Source: an uncultured Hyphomicrobiales bacterium (GTDB taxonomy: Bacteria > Pseudomonadota > Alphaproteobacteria > Rhizobiales > Xanthobacteraceae). From it: a stretch of DNA of 12,863 nucleotides. Location: NCBI GenBank assembly GCA_903891395.1, contig CAITEM010000053.1:1-12863 (forward strand), given 5' to 3'. The position numbers were made by a program, and so were the translations under genes. Shown here one piece after another: positions 7,857 through 12,863 of the stretch. The notes beneath the pieces were generated by a model. That model ran no database searches, was not told the origin of the DNA, and saw only the letters and a program-made list of their open reading frames with translations. Each line of letters starts with the position of its first letter. The first letter of the stretch is position 1.

Positions 7857-8984
7857 ATGACGCGCCTTGCCATTGTCGTCGCCGGTTTAATCGCAACCAC
7901 GGCGGCATACGCCGCCGAACCGGTCAAGATTGGCATCACCACGGTGCTCAGCGGTCCAACCGCCGACCGCGGGCAATCGGAGCAATATGGCGCTCAGCTG
8001 GCGTTGAACCATGTCAACGCGGCCGGTGGCGTTCTCGGACGACCGGTCGAGGCTTTCTACGCCGATAACGCCCGTACGCCGGCGACCGGCGTCACCGGCA
8101 CGAAGCGGCTCATCGAGCAGGAGCATGTGCCCGTGCTGATCGGCGCTCTGTCGACACCGGTCACCCACGCCATCATGCCCCTTGTCGCCGAGGCCAAGGT
8201 ACCGCTGGTGATCGCCACCTCCGCCGGGCAGGATTTTGTCGACGCCTCCGGTGCCGGCGGAAACGACTACGCCTTCAAGACGATCCCGTCGGAACTCGAT
8301 ATCGCGCGGGGCCTGATGCGGTATCTGGTCTCGAAGAACGTGAAGTCCGTCGCAATCGTCGCCGCCGCTGGCGATTTTCCGCAAGCGAACGCGACGGCGA
8401 TGGCGAAAGCCGCGCAGGAACTGGGCATTCGCGTGACCAGCCGTGCGGCGCTGGCCCAAGGCACGACCGACTTTGTGCCGGTGCTCGACGAACTCAAGGC
8501 CGGCGCACCGGACCAGGTGGTGACGGTCCTGGGGCCTTTCACCGCCGGCTTCTTGAAGGCCTACGAGACGTCGGGCTTAAAGCTGCCGCTGACCGGGCGG
8601 ATCGAAATTCCGGCAGCGCTTGCCGCTGTGTCGCCAGAATTCCGGGCATCCGGCGGGCTGTCGGACATGACCAGCGTCGTCAACTTCACGCCATTGCTGG
8701 ACCGGCCGGGCCTGAAGGAGTTCGTCGCCGACTACAGCGCGCATTACGGCATCATGCCGACGCAACGGTCGTTCTTCGTCTACGAGGCGACGTTGCTGGT
8801 GGTCGACGCGATCCGCCGTGCCGGATCCGATCAGCCGGCCGCGATCCAGAAAGCGTTGAAGACATCGACGATGCCGTCCCTTCTTGGCGGCACCTATGCC
8901 TTCGACGACCATAACCACCCGCGCATCCCTCTGCCGATTGTCGGCCTGCGCGACGGCAAACCGGCCGTCATCGCGGTACAATAG
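7857..8984 (+). CDS. ABC transporter substrate-binding protein, branched-chain amino acid type (Peripla_BP_6)
   Basis: This is a periplasmic binding protein of the LivJ/LivK fold that would deliver a small organic ligand to a HAAT-type ABC importer. Of 375 residues, 1-19 or 1-20 are a signal peptide ending AAYA/A. The mature start EPVKIGITTVLSGPTADRG is the standard first strand and glycine loop, and NHVNAAGGVLGRPVEAFYAD is the classic second block of the family. A central ligand-lobe segment FKTIPSELDIARGLMRYLV follows near residue 140. The start is set by AGGGAG at 7846-7851, five bases before the ATG. No permease or ATPase genes accompany it, so it is an orphan binding protein here. The ligand is unknown; many rhizobial paralogues bind aromatic or other acids rather than amino acids. 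Confidence 0.92.
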   Translation: MTRLAIVVAGLIATTAAYAAEPVKIGITTVLSGPTADRGQSEQYGAQLALNHVNAAGGVLGRPVEAFYADNARTPATGVTGTKRLIEQEHVPVLIGALSTPVTHAIMPLVAEAKVPLVIATSAGQDFVDASGAGGNDYAFKTIPSELDIARGLMRYLVSKNVKSVAIVAAAGDFPQANATAMAKAAQELGIRVTSRAALAQGTTDFVPVLDELKAGAPDQVVTVLGPFTAGFLKAYETSGLKLPLTGRIEIPAALAAVSPEFRASGGLSDMTSVVNFTPLLDRPGLKEFVADYSAHYGIMPTQRSFFVYEATLLVVDAIRRAGSDQPAAIQKALKTSTMPSLLGGTYAFDDHNHPRIPLPIVGLRDGKPAVIAVQ

Positions 8985-9015
8985 GCCTTCGGAGCCTAGC
9001 GCCTGGAGCCCGCTC

Positions 9016-9041
9016 CCACGGCCACAATCGCCTGGCCGTGG
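9016..9041 (+). terminator. Hairpin after the substrate-binding protein gene, possible weak terminator
   Basis: CCACGGCCA (9016-9024) and TGGCCGTGG (9033-9041) form a perfect 9-bp stem with an 8-base loop, 31 bases after the stop codon. It is followed by ACTTGATCC rather than a T-run, so it may pause transcription or protect the mRNA end more than terminate. A smaller stem (TAGGC/GCCTA, 8982-8998) overlaps the stop codon. Confidence 0.4.
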
Positions 9042-9096
9042 ACTTGATCCAGCGGCCGGATTCGGGTTGATTGCGGCCACCTTGAGGGAGTTCACC

Positions 9097-9339
9097 ATGG
9101 CCCAAAGCCGCCGCATCGTCTGGCTCAACGTCGTCACCGTCGTCAGCGCCGCGATTCTGATCGGCGCCGAAGTGTTCGGCGCCGCCTTCGCCGGCTCCTG
9201 GGCGCTCGCGACGCTGTTTGACCTCGGCACCTTCGGTCAGCGCATCCTCGACGGCGTCTTCGTACTCTGCGGCATCGTGGTGATGGCGCAGTTCATCCGC
9301 TACGCACACCGCATCGAGCCATTCACCGCGCGCGGCTGA
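9097..9339 (+). CDS. Small two-helix membrane protein, function unknown
   Basis: I do not recognise this 80-residue protein. It begins MAQSRRIVWLNVVTVVSAAI and has two hydrophobic segments, at about residues 9-33 and 50-69, joined by a short loop with FDLGTFGQR. The C-terminus, IRYAHRIEPFTARG, is basic. A helical hairpin in the inner membrane is likely, with the positive N- and C-termini in the cytoplasm by the positive-inside rule. The reading frame is open further upstream to 8884, but GAGGGAG at 9084-9090, six bases before the ATG at 9097, clearly sets the start. The AGGGAG-TTCACC-ATG start region almost copies that of the binding protein gene 112 bases upstream (AGGGAG-TTACC-ATG). It could be co-transcribed with that gene. 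Confidence 0.72.
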   Translation: MAQSRRIVWLNVVTVVSAAILIGAEVFGAAFAGSWALATLFDLGTFGQRILDGVFVLCGIVVMAQFIRYAHRIEPFTARG

Positions 9340-9370
9340 GCCGGCACGACGACGAACCCAGAGCGTCTCC

Positions 9371-9445
9371 AAAAAAGTTAAGGAAGATTTCGCGTGCGCG
9401 AACTAATTCGCTTGCGCTGCGCGAAAAAAATGTTATTTCAATTTT
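9371..9445 (+). promoter_or_regulatory. AT-rich, palindrome-bearing upstream zone of the decarboxylase leader (promoter region)
   Basis: This is the most AT-rich stretch in the window, between the small membrane protein gene and the leader RNA, so it probably holds the promoter for the decarboxylase. TTCGCG-TG-CGCGAA at 9389-9402 is a 14-base inverted repeat, and TTCGC (9407-9411) with GCGAA (9421-9425) forms a second one. A TTGCGC at 9412-9417 and TATTTC at 9434-9439 with a 16-base spacer is a possible but weak -35/-10 pair. It would exclude the uORF at 9430, so the true start site is undecided. Confidence 0.4.
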
Positions 9446-9486
9446 GCCCACTTCGCACGTGCCTGTGGTCGTGTGTCAATCGGTAG
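9430..9486 (+). CDS. Possible 18-codon leader peptide (uORF) of the decarboxylase leader
   Basis: ATG at 9430 opens a short frame, MLFQFCPLRTCLWSCVNR, ending at TAG 9484-9486. No Shine-Dalgarno sequence precedes it; the bases before are A-rich (GCGAAAAAA). An in-frame TTG at 9412 is another possible start. The interest lies in its position: its last codons overlap the 5' strand (9474-9481) of the stem that closes the leader three-way junction, so a ribosome finishing or stalling here would block that stem. Three cysteines, one tryptophan and two arginines in 18 residues is an unusual composition. Coding is unproven; a chance ORF of this length is quite possible. Confidence 0.3.
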   Translation: MLFQFCPLRTCLWSCVNR

Positions 9487-9846
9487 GTAGCGGGACAAGA
9501 GGCCCGCCAGCCGCCTGAGGTAAGCGAGCTCCTTCTCCACGGAGAAGAGTAAGTAGCCTCAAGTCTTCTGATTGGCAGCCGGAGGCGAAACCGGCGCACT
9601 CTGCTCTCCGCAGGGGACGCGACTTAAAGCAACGACGGAACGGGCTTCTTTGGTCTCTGCTGGCCTTCCACCGCCAGCGACGGGTCACCGACGAGGCTTG
9701 TCCATCATTGCCAGCAGCGCGGCGGGTGTTCCCCTCCAAGCCAAGGCAGCTACTTGCGGTTTAAGAGTTCACGCGTCCGGCTGCGTCCCCATCGCGCATC
9801 GGAAAGCAGGCTCTAAACCTCGAAATCGAGCGGCTAAAGCCGCTCC
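9474..9846 (+). ncRNA. Structured 5' leader RNA of the ornithine/lysine decarboxylase gene, speF-leader type
   Basis: The stretch before the decarboxylase has no credible full gene but dense RNA structure. I place it in the alphaproteobacterial speF leader family, known as a conserved RNA upstream of this type of decarboxylase gene, on position and recalled sequence. An 8-bp stem, 9474-9481 with 9570-9577 (one G-U), closes a three-way junction. It encloses a hairpin GCGGG/CCCGC (9490-9494/9503-9507) and an arm TGAGGT/GCCTCA (9516-9521/9556-9561) topped by CTTCTCC/GGAGAAG (9532-9538/9541-9547). Next is GCCGG/CCGGC (9578-9582/9591-9595) with a GCGAAA-ended loop. Long-range pairing GGGGACGC/GCGTCCCC (9613-9620/9783-9790) could enclose the rest, and GAGCGGC-TAAA-GCCGCTC (9828-9845) precedes the ribosome site. 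It probably senses a polyamine-related signal; the ligand or mechanism cannot be read here. Exact ends are estimates. Confidence 0.7.
9828..9845 (+). promoter_or_regulatory. Hairpin just upstream of the decarboxylase ribosome binding site
   Basis: GAGCGGC-TAAA-GCCGCTC is a perfect 7-bp stem with a 4-base loop, ending 8 bases before the GGGAG ribosome site. No T-run follows, so it is unlikely to be a terminator. The last bases, CTCC (9843-9846), can instead pair with GGAG (9855-9858), so opening this hairpin could hide the ribosome site. It also competes with a small upstream stem, CTCG/CGAG (9819-9822/9827-9830). Confidence 0.5.
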
Positions 9847-9853
9847 TTGAGCT

Positions 9854-9858
9854 GGGAG
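9854..9858 (+). promoter_or_regulatory. odc: Ribosome binding site deciding the decarboxylase start
   Basis: GGGAG lies nine bases before the ATG at 9868. This sets the start there and not at the upstream in-frame TTG (9847), which has only leader hairpin sequence in front of it. Confidence 0.7.
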
Positions 9859-9867
9859 TATGCGCCA

Positions 9868-10998
9868 ATGACCACGCGCATCCGCGAATTCTTGCGTAAC
9901 CGGACCGAAGACGGGCCTTGCCTCGTCGTCGATCTCGACGTCGTCCGCGACAACTACACTGCCTTCGCCAAGGCTTTGCCCGACACGCGCGTGTTCTACG
10001 CCGTCAAGGCGAACCCAGCGCCGGAAGTGCTTTGCCTGCTGGCCAAGCTCGGCTCCTGCTTCGACACCGCCTCGGTCGCTGAGATCGAGATGGCGTTGGC
10101 GGCAGGCGCGACGCCCGACCGTGTCTCATTCGGCAACACGATCAAGAAGGAGCGGGACATCGCCCGCGCTTTCGAGCTCGGCGTCCGGCTGTTCGCGGTC
10201 GACTGCAAGGCCGAAGTCGAGAAGGTCGCCCGCGCGGCGCCCGGCTCCAAGGTGTTCTGCCGCATCCTGTCGGACTGCGCAGGCGCCGAATGGCCGCTGT
10301 CGCGCAAGTTCGGCTGCGAGCCGGGAATGGCCGTGGACGTGCTGGAACATGGCCTCAAGCTCGGCCTGGAACCGCACGGCGTGTCGTTCCATGTCGGTTC
10401 GCAGCAGCGTAACCAGCACGCCTGGGACCGTGCGCTCGCTTCGGCGGCGACCGTGTTCAAGGAGTGCGGCGAGCGCGGCATGAACCTGGCGATGGTCAAC
10501 CTGGGCGGCGGCTTCCCGACCAAGTACCTGAAGAACGTGCCGACGGTGAAGACCTACGGCTCGGCGATCTTCAAGGCGCTGCGCAAGCACTTCGGCAACC
10601 AGATCCCGGAAACGATCATCGAGCCGGGACGCGGAATGGTCGGCAATGCTGGCGTGATCGAGAGCGAAGTCGTCCTCGTCTCCAAGAAGAGCGAGGAGGA
10701 TGACGTACGGTGGGTCTACCTCGACATCGGCAAGTTCGGCGGTCTCGCCGAGACGATGGACGAGTCGATCCGCTACCCGATCCGCACGCCGCGGGACGGC
10801 GACGCCATGACGCCTTGCGTCCTGGCCGGTCCGACCTGCGACTCGGCCGACGTGCTGTACGAGAAGCAGCCCTACCCGCTCCCGGTCAGCCTGGAGATCG
10901 GGGACCGGGTGCTGATCGAAGGCACCGGAGCCTACACGGCGACCTACTCGGCCGTGGCGTTCAACGGCTTCCCGCCGCTGAAGACCTATCACATCTAA
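9868..10998 (+). CDS. odc: Ornithine/lysine decarboxylase, fold III (alanine racemase-like barrel)
   Basis: This PLP enzyme decarboxylates ornithine to putrescine and, in many bacterial members, lysine to cadaverine. The 376 residues match the compact bacterial branch of the eukaryotic-type ODC family. K47 in FYAVKANP binds PLP. H175 in SFHVGSQ stacks on the cofactor ring, and GGG at 213-215 and EPGR at 252-255 bind the phosphate. GPTCDSAD at 321-328 carries C324, the proton donor, and D325, the substrate amine-binding residue contributed across the dimer; Y356 completes the PLP pocket. The EWPLSRKFG segment (141-149) is typical of the family. The start is the ATG at 9868, behind GGGAG. Codon use is strongly biased to AAG, CTC, ATC and GTC, suggesting high expression. 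The long leader RNA upstream, and homospermidine synthase downstream, place it in homospermidine formation. Confidence 0.94.
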   Translation: MTTRIREFLRNRTEDGPCLVVDLDVVRDNYTAFAKALPDTRVFYAVKANPAPEVLCLLAKLGSCFDTASVAEIEMALAAGATPDRVSFGNTIKKERDIARAFELGVRLFAVDCKAEVEKVARAAPGSKVFCRILSDCAGAEWPLSRKFGCEPGMAVDVLEHGLKLGLEPHGVSFHVGSQQRNQHAWDRALASAATVFKECGERGMNLAMVNLGGGFPTKYLKNVPTVKTYGSAIFKALRKHFGNQIPETIIEPGRGMVGNAGVIESEVVLVSKKSEEDDVRWVYLDIGKFGGLAETMDESIRYPIRTPRDGDAMTPCVLAGPTCDSADVLYEKQPYPLPVSLEIGDRVLIEGTGAYTATYSAVAFNGFPPLKTYHI

Positions 10999-11017
10999 GT
11001 CGCCACATCTGACGGTT

Positions 11018-11048
11018 AAGGGAGGCGGTATTCCCGCCTCCCCCTTTC
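11018..11048 (+). terminator. Rho-independent terminator after the decarboxylase gene
   Basis: GGGAGGCGG (11020-11028) and CCGCCTCCC (11034-11042) form a perfect 9-bp GC-rich stem with a 5-base TATTC loop, 21 bases after the stop. AA before and CCTTT after it give only a short T-run. It probably ends the decarboxylase transcript, at least in part, making the following two genes a separate or attenuated unit. Confidence 0.72.
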
Positions 11049-11075
11049 CTCATCATTCAAATTGACGGCGCTTGA

Positions 11076-11097
11076 GTGCGCGCGCGTACGCGCGTGC
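11076..11097. repeat. 22-base alternating purine-pyrimidine tract with a 14-base palindrome
   Basis: The tract alternates purine and pyrimidine without a break for 22 bases, nearly all GC steps, and contains the perfect palindrome CGCGCGTACGCGCG (11081-11094). Such sequence is prone to Z-DNA or cruciform formation under negative supercoiling. It sits 24 bases before the acetyltransferase start, and TTGACG at 11062-11067 beside it could be a -35 element, though no convincing -10 is seen. Confidence 0.6.
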
Positions 11098-11121
11098 TTC
11101 TAGCGGGGAAGGAGTACGGCC

Positions 11122-11706
11122 ATGAATCGCACAATGATCCAGATTCGCCACGAACGGCTCGCCGACATCGACGCGCGCGAGGCCTTGCTCGACCAAGCCT
11201 TCGGCGACACGCGCCTTCGCAAGTCGTCGGAACGGCTGCGCGAAGATCGCCTGCCGGCCGAAGGTCTGTCGTTCATCGCGTCCGAAGGCAAGCGCGTCAT
11301 CGGCACCGCGCGTCTTTGGAATGTCTCCTGCGGCAACGGCCCGTCGGCGCTGCTGCTCGGGCCGGTGGCGGTGGCGGAAGACTGCCGCAGCCGCGGCCTC
11401 GGCGGTGCCATGGTGCGGCGCGCGATCCAGACCGCGCGCAAGCTCGGCTACAGCGCGATCGTGCTGGTGGGCGATCCCGAATATTACAATCGCTTCGGCT
11501 TTTCGGGTGAAAAGACCGGCGCGTTGTGGATGCCGGGACCGTTCGAACGCCACCGGCTGCTCGGCCGCGAGTTGAAAGTGGGCGCCCTCGATGGCGCACG
11601 CGGCATGATCGGCGCCGCAGGCCGCCCCGTGCCGCTGCCCGACCTCGCCGTTCTGGTGGCGCAGGATCGCCGCACCACGCGAGCCAGCCGCTCGAAAGCG
11701 GCGTAA
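11122..11706 (+). CDS. GNAT family N-acetyltransferase (YhbS-like)
   Basis: This 194-residue protein would move an acetyl group from acetyl-CoA to an amine. The acetyl-CoA signature is intact: LLLGPVAVAEDCRSRGLGGA at 77-96, with R-S-R-G-L-G (89-94) as the pyrophosphate loop, preceded by the strand GTARLWNVS. GDPEYYNRFGF at 118-128 is characteristic of the YhbS-like branch, known by fold rather than substrate. The C-terminal tail from 181 is basic and probably disordered. AAGGAG at 11109-11114, seven bases before ATG 11122, sets the start. It lies between decarboxylase and homospermidine synthase, so a polyamine is an attractive substrate, but nothing in the sequence proves this. It has its own possible promoter zone after the decarboxylase terminator. 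Confidence 0.9.
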   Translation: MNRTMIQIRHERLADIDAREALLDQAFGDTRLRKSSERLREDRLPAEGLSFIASEGKRVIGTARLWNVSCGNGPSALLLGPVAVAEDCRSRGLGGAMVRRAIQTARKLGYSAIVLVGDPEYYNRFGFSGEKTGALWMPGPFERHRLLGRELKVGALDGARGMIGAAGRPVPLPDLAVLVAQDRRTTRASRSKAA

Positions 11707-11725
11707 ATACCGCCTTAAATTTATC

Positions 11726-11756
11726 GTGGACGCCGCGCGCAAATTGCGGCGTCCAC
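11726..11756 (+). terminator. Perfect 11-bp hairpin between acetyltransferase and homospermidine synthase
   Basis: GTGGACGCCGC (11726-11736) pairs without mismatch with GCGGCGTCCAC (11746-11756) around a 9-base loop. It starts 20 bases after the acetyltransferase stop and ends 59 bases before the next ATG. The bases after it, TCTTCCGTTCG, hold no real T-run, so it may be a partial terminator, or an mRNA-stabilising element that sets different levels of the two products. Confidence 0.5.
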
Positions 11757-11815
11757 TCTTCCGTTCGTCACAGTCGGCGGATATCACCCGATATTGCTGT
11801 TTGGAGGTTTTTGAA

Positions 11816-12863
11816 ATGACCGATTGGCCCGTCTACGCCGCCATTACCGGACCGATTGTCATGGTCGGCTTCGGCTCCATCGGCAAAGGCACGCTGCCGC
11901 TGCTCGAGCGGCACCTCAAATACGACAAGTCGCGCATCACCGTGCTCGATCCCAAGGACGAAGGCCGCAAGGCGCTCTGCGACAAGCACAATGTACGCTT
12001 CATCCAGAAGGGTCTGACCAAGGACAATTATCGCGAACTACTGACGCCGTTGCTCACCGAAGGCGGCGGCCAGGGCTTCTGCGTCAATCTGTCGGTCGAC
12101 ACGGGCTCGGTCGACATCATGGAGCTCTGCAACGAACTCGGCGCGCTCTACATCGATACGGTCAACGAGCCCTGGCTCGGCTTCTATTTCGACGCGTCGA
12201 AGGGTGCGGAAGCGCGCTCCAATTATGCGCTGCGCGAGACGACGCTGGCCGCCAAGAAGGCGCGCAAACCCGGCTCGACGACGGCGGTCTCCTGCTGCGG
12301 CGCCAATCCCGGCATGGTCTCGTTCTTTGCCAAGCAGGCGCTGGTCAATCTCGCGGCGGATCTGAAACTCAATGTGCCCGAACCGAAGACCAAGGCGGAA
12401 TGGGCGGACCTGATGCGGCAGGCCGGCGTCAAAGGCATTCACATTGCCGAACGCGATACACAGCGCTCCAAGTCGCCGAAGCCGCCGGAAGTCTTCGTCA
12501 ACACCTGGTCGGTCGAGGGCTTCCTGTCGGAAGGCATGCAGCCGGCCGAACTCGGCTGGGGCACCCATGAAAAATGGATGCCCGCAAATGCGCACACGCA
12601 CGAGACCGGCTGTGGCGCGGCGATCTATCTGATGCAGCCCGGCGCCAACACGCGCGTGCGCACCTGGTGTCCGACGCGCGGCGCCCAATACGGTTTCCTC
12701 GTCACGCATAACGAGTCGATCTCGATCTCGGATTACTTCACCGCCTATGACGCGTCGGGCAAGGCGACGTACCGGCCGACCTGCCATTACGCCTACCATC
12801 CGGCGGACGACGCGGTGCTGTCGCTGCACGAGCTGTTCGGCCGCGCCGGCAAGATGCAGGAGA
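11816..12863 (+). CDS. hss: Homospermidine synthase, C-terminus beyond the window
   Basis: This NAD-dependent enzyme joins two putrescines, or putrescine and spermidine, through an imine to make sym-homospermidine. From ATG 11816, 349 residues are read without a stop; the family is about 470-480 long, so roughly a quarter is missing. It begins MTDWPVYAAITGPIVMVGFG; the GFGSIGKG loop at 18-25 binds NAD. The sequence follows closely what I recall of the Blastochloris viridis enzyme, with CGANPGMVSF at 161-170, GIHIAERDTQR at 207-217 and NTWSVEGF at 229-236. W231 matches the tryptophan described there as holding the substrate by cation-pi contact, and N164, E212 and H298 match other active-site positions. 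GGAGG at 11803-11807, eight bases before the ATG, sets the start. It is the last visible gene of the polyamine locus. Confidence 0.95.
   Translation, partial: MTDWPVYAAITGPIVMVGFGSIGKGTLPLLERHLKYDKSRITVLDPKDEGRKALCDKHNVRFIQKGLTKDNYRELLTPLLTEGGGQGFCVNLSVDTGSVDIMELCNELGALYIDTVNEPWLGFYFDASKGAEARSNYALRETTLAAKKARKPGSTTAVSCCGANPGMVSFFAKQALVNLAADLKLNVPEPKTKAEWADLMRQAGVKGIHIAERDTQRSKSPKPPEVFVNTWSVEGFLSEGMQPAELGWGTHEKWMPANAHTHETGCGAAIYLMQPGANTRVRTWCPTRGAQYGFLVTHNESISISDYFTAYDASGKATYRPTCHYAYHPADDAVLSLHELFGRAGKMQE

Noticed and set aside
9476..9739. An 87-codon minus-strand frame in the leader region
   Set aside because: It lies across the structured RNA, has a low-complexity Arg-rich composition and no ribosome site; the RNA explains the conservation expected here.
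9572..9850. A 92-codon plus-strand frame in the leader, ending at the decarboxylase ribosome site
   Set aside because: It has no Shine-Dalgarno sequence and an Ala/Arg/Ser-rich, non-protein-like composition, and its codons coincide with RNA stems. Coding cannot be excluded completely.
9847..9867. Upstream TTG start adding seven residues to the decarboxylase
   Set aside because: No ribosome site fits it and the added SWEYAP sequence is the ribosome site region itself; the ATG at 9868 behind GGGAG is better.
10126..10992. A 288-codon minus-strand frame opposite the decarboxylase
   Set aside because: It is the antisense of a gene with all PLP motifs intact and strongly biased codons.
12038..12829. 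A 263-codon minus-strand frame opposite homospermidine synthase
   Set aside because: Homospermidine synthase is unmistakable on the plus strand; the antisense frame is Arg-rich with no domain.
1..12863. Search for tRNA, rRNA, CRISPR repeats, insertion sequences, attachment sites and toxin-antitoxin pairs
   Set aside because: No cloverleaf, regular direct repeat array, transposase or terminal inverted repeat was seen; the gene content is ordinary chromosomal metabolism and transport.

Overview
The window is GC-rich with dense, tightly packed genes. It reads as chromosome of an alphaproteobacterium of the Hyphomicrobiales (Bradyrhizobium, Xanthobacteraceae or Rhodoplanes-like). The assignment rests on the strong GC-ending codon use, a TRAP transporter of the mannitol/chloroaromatic subgroup, a NicO plus DUF1007 metal pair, a fold-III ornithine/lysine decarboxylase behind a long structured leader, and a homospermidine synthase very similar to the Blastochloris viridis enzyme. 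I see no tRNA, rRNA, CRISPR, insertion sequence or phage gene.

Layout. Positions 1-1579, minus strand: a TRAP transporter small permease followed by a large permease that is cut by the window edge. Positions 1659-2135, plus: a zinc nucleoside/guanine-type deaminase, divergent from the TRAP genes. Positions 2145-3983, minus: a metal operon with a periplasmic DUF1007 protein followed by a NicO/RcnA-type Ni/Co transporter carrying a 70-residue loop that is half histidine. Positions 4057-7727, minus: an M3 oligopeptidase translationally coupled to a cytoplasmic member of the gamma-glutamyltransferase family that resembles oxamate amidohydrolase HpxW. Positions 7857-9339, plus: an exported substrate-binding protein without its ABC partners, then an 80-residue two-helix membrane protein.

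Positions 9340-12863, plus, form a polyamine locus. A gene-free stretch of about 500 bases holds an AT-rich promoter-like zone, a possible 18-codon leader ORF and a structured leader RNA that I identify with the alphaproteobacterial speF leader family. Next come ornithine/lysine decarboxylase (putrescine or cadaverine), a strong terminator-like hairpin, a GNAT acetyltransferase, and homospermidine synthase, which is cut by the right edge. The decarboxylase supplies putrescine and homospermidine synthase turns it into sym-homospermidine.

The best candidate for something under-described is the 9407-9867 leader. The possible uORF stops inside the 5' strand of the stem that closes a three-way junction. 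Further downstream a segment can pair with either of two partners, and a 7-bp hairpin sits right before the ribosome binding site. This is the architecture expected of a translation- or ligand-controlled switch. All RNA pairings were found by eye and have not been folded by software.
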